This document shows positions 9,173 through 16,024 of a DNA stretch of 53,044 nucleotides, piece by piece. The position numbers and the translations under genes are program-made. The stretch is from Chitinophagales bacterium (GTDB lineage Bacteria; Bacteroidota; Bacteroidia; Chitinophagales; CAIODY01): the NCBI GenBank assembly GCA_947449695.1, contig CANFST010000017.1, positions 1 through 53,044 on the forward strand, read 5' to 3'. Below the pieces are notes generated by a model. The model saw only the letters and a program-made list of their open reading frames with translations. It was not told the DNA's origin and ran no database searches. Each line of letters begins with the position of its first letter. The first letter of the stretch is position 1.

Positions 9173-10309
9173 TTATTCTTTCACAAACTTGGCTGTATGC
9201 ACAAAACCTTTTTCATCGGTGGTTTTGAGGATGTAAATGCCTGAAGGCAAGTTAGCAGTAGTCAGTTGGCAGTTATCAGTAGTAAGATGGTTCGACAAGC
9301 TCACCATGACCTGACCTAAAACATTTTCTATTTCTACTTTTGTATTGCCCGAAAACTGAATACCGCTTACTGTTAACTGATTAGTTGCTGGGTTGGGATA
9401 AATAACAAAACCTATTTCTTTTTTAATTCCTTCCACACCACTTGCACTATCTAAATCTATCAAGCTCACATCATCAAAAAAATATACTGATGCCATTTGA
9501 TGAGGACATAAGCTATCAACCAGTTGAACTTGAAAATGACCATCAGATTTAAAGTTACCTAATATAACATATTTTTCACCCCCTCCTTCACATTGAAAAG
9601 TATCGGTTAGGTTCACCCAATGTGCTGTGTCAGCTACTAATTGATTGATTTGAACCTGAGGAGTATAATGGGTAATATTTGGAAATACCTGATTGGTTCT
9701 AATTAGGGTATCACTAAATAAAGCACTAAAACTATTAATTGCAACTATTTTACCTATATCCGTACTACTCCAAAATATAGTATCCATCAAATGCACCCAT
9801 ACACTAAAAACATAATGATGTCCGTTAACCATTGGTTTTATCAATCTGCCTTCCAATAACTCTCTATAATTATACCCCCCCCCACTAAAAGTATTATAGG
9901 GGCCATACAGGGCTAAATTTACGCAACATGAATCTGAATGTGGATAAATGTTTTTGGCAATGCCTCTGCAACCTTCGGGCAGATGAAAAGAAAAATTATT
10001 TATTTTTGTTGAACCACCTTGAATACCTGTGGTAGAGACAGAGTTCCAATATTTCAGACCACAAAATCCGCTCGGCATATTCAAGCCTGTATCTATTTCA
10101 AAAGTTGAAATATTAAAAGGAATACAATTACCCCAATGCTCTTCAAAGCCAGGATTCAGAATCAAATTTTGAGCAGTACTATTTTTTAAAAAGAACAACG
10201 ATAAAATTAAAATACCTATAACCCTGCTGGTGCAAGTCTGACGCAAAGCCTTTGAGCGTTGCCGACTTGTGCCTTGTTTGCTTTCAAAATAGGTTGTATT
10301 TATTTTCAT
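9173..10309 (-). CDS. T9SS cargo protein with repeat insertions at both ends
   Basis: Secreted protein of 378 residues. The middle (about 50-290) begins NLILNPGFEEHWGNCIP and ends VYFFDDVSLI, a layout typical of carbohydrate-binding-like or PEP-CTERM-like beta-sandwich domains in Bacteroidota surface proteins; no catalytic motif is seen. The last 80 residues are a type A sorting domain (VIYPNPATNQLTV ... LPSGIYILKTTDEKGFVHTAKFVKE). Two oddities: residues about 9-29 before the hydrophobic signal core (VIGILILSLFF) are encoded by a hairpin repeat (10223-10273), and SNHLTTDNCQLTTAN in the sorting domain is encoded by other repeats (9252-9310). The ATG overlaps the stop of a cargo-gene relic upstream (TAATG). 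Confidence 0.8.
   Translation of the reverse strand: MKINTTYFESKQGTSRQRSKALRQTCTSRVIGILILSLFFLKNSTAQNLILNPGFEEHWGNCIPFNISTFEIDTGLNMPSGFCGLKYWNSVSTTGIQGGSTKINNFSFHLPEGCRGIAKNIYPHSDSCCVNLALYGPYNTFSGGGYNYRELLEGRLIKPMVNGHHYVFSVWVHLMDTIFWSSTDIGKIVAINSFSALFSDTLIRTNQVFPNITHYTPQVQINQLVADTAHWVNLTDTFQCEGGGEKYVILGNFKSDGHFQVQLVDSLCPHQMASVYFFDDVSLIDLDSASGVEGIKKEIGFVIYPNPATNQLTVSGIQFSGNTKVEIENVLGQVMVSLSNHLTTDNCQLTTANLPSGIYILKTTDEKGFVHTAKFVKE
9252..9310. repeat. two short dispersed-type repeats inside a T9SS sorting domain
   Basis: 9252-9283 is a degenerate tandem run built from CAGTAGT/CAGTTGGCAGTTATCAGTAGT-like words, a type common between genes in Bacteroidota. 9289-9310 begins GGTTCGACAAGC and ends CTCACCATGAC, another repeat that I recognise from many Bacteroidota genomes, where its translation gives MVSLSNH. 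Here both are read in frame. Confidence 0.6.
10223..10273. repeat. hairpin repeat, family A, copy 1
   Basis: Imperfect hairpin: GGTGCAAGTC at 10229-10238 pairs with GACTTGTGCC at 10264-10273 (8 of 10 Watson-Crick, the other two G-T wobbles). The loop side carries CAAAGCCTTTG. It aligns along about 46 bp with copy 2 at 10696-10740. It encodes the extra N-terminal residues of the T9SS cargo protein. Confidence 0.65.
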
Positions 10310-10368
10310 TATTCTTTCACAAACTTAGCATTTTTTACATTGTCTTTTTCATCGGTGGCTTTGCAGCC

Positions 10369-10394
10369 GTTGTCGGAGTTTGTCCTCCGACAAC
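10369..10394. repeat. palindromic repeat, family B, stem variant 1
   Basis: Perfect 10-bp stem (GTTGTCGGAG at 10369-10378 with CTCCGACAAC at 10385-10394) and a 6-nt loop that reads GACAAA on the minus strand. Same loop core (ACAAA) as the palindrome 11 bp to its right, with a different stem. Confidence 0.75.
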
Positions 10395-10404
10395 TTCCTT
10401 TGAA

Positions 10405-10428
10405 TCGTTGGTGAACAAACACCAACGA
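10405..10428. repeat. palindromic repeat, family B, stem variant 2, intergenic copy
   Basis: Perfect 9-bp stem (TCGTTGGTG with CACCAACGA) around the loop AACAAA. The central 20 bp are identical to a copy inside the CMP-sugar synthetase gene at 26967-26990. Confidence 0.8.
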
Positions 10429-10538
10429 TGGCTGAATTTATTAAAACAATTGATTGCTACTAATCAAGGTCTTACTAATTCATAGGAGGAGAAGCAGTGA
10501 AAAAGCTATTTTTTCTCCAATTTTTTTATTTTTTGCAT

Positions 10539-10685
10539 CTACGAAATGTTTTTTCGCAAGTGCGAAAGTTTTCTTAGTGGGTGCGAAACATTTTTCCGCA
10601 GGTGCGAAACTTTTGTTCGGGGGTGCGAAACTTTTCTTCGCAGGTGCGAACAAGTTGTCCGTAGGTGCGAAAACTGCTCTTTTAC
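10539..10685. repeat. seven-unit tandem array with exact 21-bp period
   Basis: The word GTGCGAAA (or a close variant) starts at 10539, 10560, 10581, 10602, 10623, 10644 and 10665, exactly 21 bp apart; the bases between are variable but keep TTTTCTTCGCAG-like text, so each unit can fold on itself (TTTCGCA/TGCGAAA at 10552-10567). Because the period is a multiple of three, several frames are open: the minus frame reads FAPAKKS-like heptads, the plus frames AGAKLFF- and RRCETFL-like heptads. I do not call a gene here, since no frame has convincing start signals or partners, although the minus frame (10480-10767, 95 codons) is possible. Confidence 0.8.
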
Positions 10686-10695
10686 CCATAAAAAT

Positions 10696-10740
10696 CCAGC
10701 TCGTCCACGTCTGCCGCCAAGCCTTTGCGTTGCGGACGAG
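10696..10740. repeat. hairpin repeat, family A, copy 2
   Basis: CTCGTCC at 10700-10706 pairs with GGACGAG at 10734-10740; the shared core AAGCCTTTGCGTTGC lies between. It aligns with copy 1 (10223-10273), but the outer stem has changed on both sides while pairing is kept. Confidence 0.65.
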
Positions 10741-10831
10741 GATGCAGAGGCTTTTTGTTTCTAACAAATTTATAGTTTTTCATTCTTCTGGTCGGTATTT
10801 ATTTTCGTCATAGATGAAATTCCACTTGTAT

Positions 10832-10869
10832 CCTCGTTTCCTACGCTCATATCGCTGCTACAAACGAGG
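10832..10869. repeat. hairpin repeat, family C
   Basis: CCTCGTTT (10832-10839) pairs perfectly with AAACGAGG (10862-10869) around a 22-nt loop containing CTACGCTCATATCGCTGCTA. Only one copy is visible here. The flanking 10870-11029 shows no gene and no further structure that I can support. Confidence 0.55.
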
Positions 10870-11029
10870 CCGAGCTGGTAAATACGCTGTTAAAGTTCAA
10901 ACAATGAAATCTGCACCAGCAGAATGGAGTGTTGGGTTTTATTCTTAATTAAAAGACCTTTATTTTTAAAAAATTGCCTTTAAACTATTAAAATTTGATT
11001 GTTTGTGTGTTATGAAAACTGGTGGATTA

Positions 11030-11067
11030 AAAAAGGAGCGATAGCAAATGCTATCGCTCCTTTTTTT
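11030..11067. terminator. strong hairpin terminator
   Basis: Perfect 16-bp stem (11030-11045 with 11050-11065), tetraloop AAAT, A-run on the left and T-run on the right. It closes the repeat-rich region and stands downstream of the dihydroorotase-like gene, whose 3' end is at 11158. Confidence 0.9.
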
Positions 11068-11157
11068 CCTTTTTTTAAATATAGGTGGTTAAACCCCAGT
11101 TCCTCATAGTATAAAGCATAGCTTTGTATTTAGCTGACGAGTTAGTGAAACCCCGAA

Positions 11158-12423
11158 TTAAAATTTTTCAAATTCCGAATTATTCATCGTGCCTAAAATT
11201 TTCCCTTTCAGCTTCATACCTATCAAAGGTGAATTTTTTGATTTTGATAAAATGTTTTTTTCTTCTAATACAAATTCGGCTTCAGGATTGAATAAAGTAA
11301 AATTGGCGTTATTATTTTCGGTTAAGGTCGGAATTGTTAAATTGAGTATTTTTCTTGGGTTGATGCTTAGTAATTGTATCATGGCATCTAAATTTATTTC
11401 GGCATGCATGGCTGTATTTAAAGCGGCGAAACAGGTTTGCAAATTGATAGCACCAAACAAAGCATGATCAAACTCAACTTGTTTTTCTTCCGTGTCTTTG
11501 GGTTGATGCCAACTGCAAACCACATCAAACACATTTTCTTTCAAAGCATTTTTCAAAAACTGAATATCAGTTTTGGTGCGTAAGGGTGGCATCAATTTAA
11601 AATGTGTATCAAAATCTTCCAGCATCGAATCATCGAGCAACAAATAAATAGGGCTGATGCCAGCGGTTGCTTTTATTTTTTTTGCCTTGGCACTTTTTAA
11701 TAAATCAACTGATTGCTGGGTAGTAAGATTGAAGAAATGAATTTTCGAATTGGTATATTCACATAAAAACAAATCGCGTTGAACCATAGCAGTTTCAGCA
11801 ATTTGCGGAATGCCAAACATACCCAGTTGTACTGCCGATTCGCTTTCGTTCATCACACCATGTTCGCTCAGCTTTTCATCATTGGGTTGTTGTAATATCA
11901 AGCCATCAAATGGCAATACATAGCGCAAGGCTCGGAGCAATACGCCTGAATGCTGCAAAGCATTTAAACCATCTGTAAAGCCCACAGCGCCGCTTTGATG
12001 CATATCTTGCAGTTCAGCCAGTGTTTCACCTTTGGCTTTGGGCGAAATAGCACCCATTGGAAATACAGCAACTAATTTGTTTTTGTTTTGTTGTAAAATG
12101 TATTCAATTGCTGATTTATTATCAGCTATAGGATTATTGTTGGGCAACACTGCCACGCCTGTAAAACCACCTGCTGATGCAGCTTTGGTAGCAGTTGCTA
12201 AATCTTCTCGGAATTCAAAGCCAGGGTCGCAGGTGTGTGTGCCGATATCAAAAAAACCAGGTGCTATATGCAAGTTATCTGCTTCGAATACTTCAACATT
12301 TTTCACCGAAATTTTATCTTCTACTTTTTTTATAATTCCATTTTCAATTAAAATATCTTTAGTTTGATTATTGTATTTTGAAGTGGGGTCGATGACTACA
12401 GCTTGTTTGATAAGCAGATTCAT
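11158..12423 (-). CDS. dihydroorotase-like protein with degenerate active site (PyrC' type)
   Basis: A 421-residue amidohydrolase-fold protein aligned end to end with class I dihydroorotases, but the metal site is largely missing. The first-strand HxH is G61-T-H63 (DIGTHTCDPGF); the later His of the fHiST motif is replaced (HFFNLTTQQS); the PHHL segment is PIYL; and the catalytic Asp of TDHAP is lost (CSWHQP). It therefore resembles the non-catalytic PyrC' subunits known to support aspartate transcarbamoylase in some bacteria. A complete dihydroorotase is encoded 24 kb away (35032-36411). Role inferred, not shown; no pyrB is nearby. Confidence 0.8.
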   Translation of the reverse strand: MNLLIKQAVVIDPTSKYNNQTKDILIENGIIKKVEDKISVKNVEVFEADNLHIAPGFFDIGTHTCDPGFEFREDLATATKAASAGGFTGVAVLPNNNPIADNKSAIEYILQQNKNKLVAVFPMGAISPKAKGETLAELQDMHQSGAVGFTDGLNALQHSGVLLRALRYVLPFDGLILQQPNDEKLSEHGVMNESESAVQLGMFGIPQIAETAMVQRDLFLCEYTNSKIHFFNLTTQQSVDLLKSAKAKKIKATAGISPIYLLLDDSMLEDFDTHFKLMPPLRTKTDIQFLKNALKENVFDVVCSWHQPKDTEEKQVEFDHALFGAINLQTCFAALNTAMHAEINLDAMIQLLSINPRKILNLTIPTLTENNNANFTLFNPEAEFVLEEKNILSKSKNSPLIGMKLKGKILGTMNNSEFEKF

Positions 12424-12558
12424 AAATTGAAATTTGAAAATATTTTATCGGCGGCTCACAAAAATAGTTGTAAATCAATTATTGAATGACAATTCAGTGC
12501 AAAAAATCTTTTTCAAATTTCAAAGCATAAACTATTTTCGTTTTTTGCTTGTTTGTTA

Positions 12559-12566
12559 TACTTTTG
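12559..12566 (+). promoter_or_regulatory. -7 box of nuoI-nuoJ
   Basis: TACTTTTG, full match to TAnnTTTG, 14 nt before the nuoI ATG. It argues that nuoIJ has its own promoter here. Confidence 0.5.
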
Positions 12567-12580
12567 CAAATCTTTAGCCC

Positions 12581-13120
12581 ATGAGTTATAATTTATCAAA
12601 TCGTAAAAAAGTGTTGGAGCAACGTCGGATGACGATGTTGGAAAGAATGTACTTGCCAGCCATTTTTGGCGGCATGGCTATCACCATCAAACATTTATTT
12701 AAGAAAAAAGCAACGGTTCAATATCCTGAAGTGCAACGCCCTTTCAGTCCGGTTTTTCGTGGATTACACGAATTAAAACGTGACGAAAAAGGCGCTGAAC
12801 GCTGCACAGCTTGTGGTCTTTGTGCCGTGAGTTGCCCAGCCGAAGCCATCACTATGGTTGCTGCGGAAAGAGAAAAAGGCGAAGAAAACTTATACAGAGA
12901 AGAAAAATATGCAGCTACTTATGAAATCAATATGTTGCGTTGCATCTTCTGCGGATTTTGCGAAGAGGCTTGCCCGAAAGAAGCTATCTTCTTAGAAACA
13001 AAGCCGGCTCCAGCCAGTTTTGAACGCAAAGATTTTATTTACGGCAAAGACCGTTTGTTAGTTCCATTAACCGAAAGTCATCAACAAGTAAGAGCACAAC
13101 TTCAAGCACAAAAAGCATGA
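12581..13120 (+). CDS. nuoI: NADH-quinone oxidoreductase subunit I
   Basis: Peripheral-arm ferredoxin-like subunit of respiratory complex I, carrying the two 4Fe-4S clusters N6a and N6b that pass electrons toward the quinone site. Both motifs are complete: C75, C78, C81 and C85 (CTACGLCAVSCP), and C121, C124, C127 and C131 (CIFCGFCEEACP). 179 residues is normal. The nuoJ start overlaps its stop by 4 nt. Unusually, no other nuo gene lies upstream: the neighbour is the divergent dihydroorotase-like gene. Confidence 0.96.
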   Translation: MSYNLSNRKKVLEQRRMTMLERMYLPAIFGGMAITIKHLFKKKATVQYPEVQRPFSPVFRGLHELKRDEKGAERCTACGLCAVSCPAEAITMVAAEREKGEENLYREEKYAATYEINMLRCIFCGFCEEACPKEAIFLETKPAPASFERKDFIYGKDRLLVPLTESHQQVRAQLQAQKA

Positions 13121-13665
13121 TAGCACATTTATCTAATTACATTTTTTATTTCTTGGCATTTATTGCCATTTTCTTTGCCATCATGGTTATCACGGCGAAA
13201 AATCCAATTCACAGTTGTTTGTATTTGGTACTTACGATGTTTGCCATTGCAGCCAATTATGTATTGCTTAATGCACAGTTTTTAGCCATTGTTCAAATGA
13301 TTGTATATGCAGGCGCTATAATGGTTTTATTCCTTTTCACTGTGATGTTGCTGAACTTAAATGCCGACAGCGAACCAATGAAAAGCAACCTGATGAAATT
13401 TGCAGGAGTGATTGTTGGCGGCACATTATTATTATTGTTCACTGCAGCTTTACGAAAATCAATTGGTGATGCAGAACCAGTGATGAATGCTATTCCGATG
13501 CAAATTCCTAATCATTCTAATGTAGGGTTGATTCAAAATCTAGGTTGGGTTTTGTTTAAAGATTACGTTTTCCCATTTGAAGCTATTTCCATTTTGATTT
13601 TGAGTGCGATGATTGGTGCAGTGGTATTAGGGAAAAAAGAAAAAGTAACTTTAGTTGCTGAGTAA
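13117..13665 (+). CDS. nuoJ: NADH-quinone oxidoreductase subunit J
   Basis: Membrane subunit of complex I (ND6 homologue), 182 residues with five hydrophobic helices. The family segment NPIHSCLYLVLTMFAIAANY in helix 2 and FLAIVQMIVYAGAIMVLFLF in helix 3, including the pi-bulge region, are clear. Start overlaps the nuoI stop (ATGA), implying coupled translation. The usual next gene nuoK is absent; an RCC1 protein follows after about 195 bp. Confidence 0.95.
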   Translation: MIAHLSNYIFYFLAFIAIFFAIMVITAKNPIHSCLYLVLTMFAIAANYVLLNAQFLAIVQMIVYAGAIMVLFLFTVMLLNLNADSEPMKSNLMKFAGVIVGGTLLLLFTAALRKSIGDAEPVMNAIPMQIPNHSNVGLIQNLGWVLFKDYVFPFEAISILILSAMIGAVVLGKKEKVTLVAE

Positions 13666-13860
13666 ATAGTCCACTTTTTTTAGCTCTTAAGGTGATAGCT
13701 ATGTCTACCAATTGTTTAATAGTTTATAAAACCCGTGTATTTACGTACTTAATTCATGTAATACGCTACCCTTTTCGCGTTTTTTTTATATAATCTTTGT
13801 AGTGTTCTTTTTGAGCCCCCAATCTTAAAAAGCACAACACACACAAACACTACAACCCAG

Positions 13861-16020
13861 ATGAAAACAAGTTTCAACAATGTACTTAAGGGTACATTAA
13901 AGGTTATTGCAATTTTAATACTACAATTAATTGTTGTGGTATATGCCACAAAAGCCGCTGACCAGGCAGCAGGATTCAGTCACGCCTTAGTAATCAATAA
14001 TGGTAATGTATATGCATGGGGAAATAATGACCATGGTCAACTGGGCATAGGAACAAAAGCCAACAGCGTTGCACCAATTCAAATCAAAAATTTATCAAAT
14101 GTAATTTCAGTAGCTGCAGGTTACTATTTTTCAGCAGCCTTAACCGCTGAGGGAAAAGTATTTACTTGGGGCACCAACGCATCGGGTCAATTAGGCACAG
14201 AAATTATGTTTGAATCACTGGTTCCTGTAGAGGTAGAAAATTTAAAAAATATAAAATCAATTGCTGCTAATGGCGATCATATTTTAGCAGTGAATACCAA
14301 AGGTGAAGTATTTGCTTGGGGTGGAAATGATGATGGAGAATTAGGAATTAATAGTTTAGATAATCAATACAAACCAGTTGAATTACAAGGCTTAGAAAAA
14401 ATCACTGGTGTGTTTTGCGGTGTTGGAAATTCATTTGCGATTGATTCAAAAGGCAATGTATTTGCCTGGGGAAACAACGAGCAATATCAGTTAGGAATAG
14501 GCAACAACCTCAATCAAACTCAACCTGTGATGGTTAGTTCACTAAAAAATATTATACAAATTGCCGCTGGGAAATTTCACACTTTGGCTTTAGATAGCCG
14601 AGGTTTGGTTTATTCTTTTGGCAAAAACGATAAAGGTCAGTTAGGTGCTGAAGAAATATTAAATCGTATAAACCCGGCTCAGATAAACGAATTGCCATTA
14701 ATTAAAACAATTTCATGCGGAGCTGATCATTGCGTTGCTATTTCAGGCGACGGACAACTATATGTTTGGGGTAATAACGAACAATATCAATGCGGATTTA
14801 TTGGTAATTCATTTCCTAAGCCTACTTTAATTAACGAATCATCTAATTTTTTAAATATCTCATGCGGTGCTAATTTCAATGTAGTTTCAAAATCAAACGG
14901 AAACATTTTTGTGTGGGGAAGTAATAGTGAAGGGCAATTAGCTACCACTTATGCAAATGTCAAAAACAGTATTGTAACGGTTCGAAATTTAAAATTAAAT
15001 AATACAGTTGTAAGTTCATCAAAATTATTACATAGTTTAATTGTAACTGCTGACGGAAGAATAAATGCCAGCGGTAATAATGAATATGGTCAATTAGGCG
15101 AAAGTGAAATGAGCAACATAAATTTAAGCGATTTAAAAAACATAATTTATGCTTCTACAGGTTCCTATCATTCAGTAGCACTCACTTCCAACGGAAAAGT
15201 TTATAGCTGGGGTGTAAATGGTTATGGTCAAGTTGGCGACACCGATGCTTTACAAGTAAATCATCCTTTTTTGATAAATGAATTATCAAACATCAAACAA
15301 GTGGCTGCTGGCGCTCATCATACATTAGCCTTATGCACTGATGGAACAGTATGGTCATGGGGTTCAAATAAGTATGGACAATTAGGCATTGCTGGCATAA
15401 CAATAAGCCGCAAACCAGTTCAAATAAAAGGTTTGAAAGATGTTGTAAAAATTGTTGCAGGTGAAAAACATAGCTTAGCTATCACATCCAACGGAAGCGT
15501 ATATGCTTGGGGAGCTAATGACGTTGCCCAATTAGGCATTGGAAGAACAAAAAATTCATTCAAACCACTGAAAATTGAAATCCCAGCCGCTATTGATATT
15601 GCTTGTGAATTTAATCATACCATAGCAGTTTCTGCCGAAGGAAATGTTTATGCATGGGGTTATAACGACCAAGGCCAAATTGGTGACGGAACTATTACAA
15701 ATAAATTTTATCCAACCATAGTTATCGGAGTTGAAAATGTAAAGACAGCAGCTGTTGGTGCCAATCATAGTGTTGTACTTTTAGGCGACGGAACATTAGA
15801 AGCATGGGGCAATAATTCAAAAGGACAATTTGGAAACTATGAAAAAAGAATTTCAAAAACTCCAATCTTTGTAAATAATATTACTGAAGTAAGCAGTATA
15901 TCATGTGGTTACAATAAAACTATTTTAACTAATACACAAGGAAGTACAAACAACTTTGGCCAAACAGATATAAAAGACTTAAGCAACACTGCAAGTGCTT
16001 CACCAGCAGGCATTCAATAA
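13861..16020 (+). CDS. exported RCC1-repeat double beta-propeller protein
   Basis: 719 residues with an N-terminal hydrophobic segment (VIAILILQLIVVVYATKA) acting as signal peptide or anchor. The rest consists of about 52-residue RCC1 blades; I count 13 clear cores of the form VYAWGNNDxGQLG (for example NVYAWGNNDHGQLG, KVFTWGTNASGQLG, TVWSWGSNKYGQLG, NVYAWGYNDQGQIG) plus a degenerate last one, which fits two seven-bladed propellers. No T9SS sorting domain is present and the C terminus (SASPAGIQ) is plain. RCC1 proteins in bacteria are mostly binding scaffolds; partner unknown. It stands alone between nuoJ and a convergent lyase gene. Confidence 0.9.
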   Translation: MKTSFNNVLKGTLKVIAILILQLIVVVYATKAADQAAGFSHALVINNGNVYAWGNNDHGQLGIGTKANSVAPIQIKNLSNVISVAAGYYFSAALTAEGKVFTWGTNASGQLGTEIMFESLVPVEVENLKNIKSIAANGDHILAVNTKGEVFAWGGNDDGELGINSLDNQYKPVELQGLEKITGVFCGVGNSFAIDSKGNVFAWGNNEQYQLGIGNNLNQTQPVMVSSLKNIIQIAAGKFHTLALDSRGLVYSFGKNDKGQLGAEEILNRINPAQINELPLIKTISCGADHCVAISGDGQLYVWGNNEQYQCGFIGNSFPKPTLINESSNFLNISCGANFNVVSKSNGNIFVWGSNSEGQLATTYANVKNSIVTVRNLKLNNTVVSSSKLLHSLIVTADGRINASGNNEYGQLGESEMSNINLSDLKNIIYASTGSYHSVALTSNGKVYSWGVNGYGQVGDTDALQVNHPFLINELSNIKQVAAGAHHTLALCTDGTVWSWGSNKYGQLGIAGITISRKPVQIKGLKDVVKIVAGEKHSLAITSNGSVYAWGANDVAQLGIGRTKNSFKPLKIEIPAAIDIACEFNHTIAVSAEGNVYAWGYNDQGQIGDGTITNKFYPTIVIGVENVKTAAVGANHSVVLLGDGTLEAWGNNSKGQFGNYEKRISKTPIFVNNITEVSSISCGYNKTILTNTQGSTNNFGQTDIKDLSNTASASPAGIQ

Positions 16021-16024
16021 ATTT

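Larger units (their letters stand above)
10309..10437 (-). pseudogene. C-terminal relic of a second T9SS cargo gene
   Basis: The frame upstream of the cargo gene's ATG reads ATDEKDNVKNAKFVKE and stops, nearly the same as the neighbour's own C terminus (TTDEKGFVHTAKFVKE). Before this tail (further upstream) the frame runs through two palindromic repeats and then hits a stop at about 10437. There is no start, signal peptide or domain, so this is a leftover of a tandem T9SS gene whose body was deleted or replaced by repeats. Confidence 0.65.

Noticed and set aside
10252-10485. Plus-strand frame of 77 codons
   Set aside because: It is a shadow: it reads the reverse of a T9SS tail and of the two palindromes, and has no start signal of its own.
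10539-10685. CRISPR array with 21-bp units
   Set aside because: The shared core is only about 8 bp, intervals are 13 bp and variable, and no cas gene is present.
10454-10813. Plus-strand frames of 119 and 72 codons over the 21-bp array
   Set aside because: A repeat period divisible by three keeps frames open by construction. Without expression data none can be preferred.
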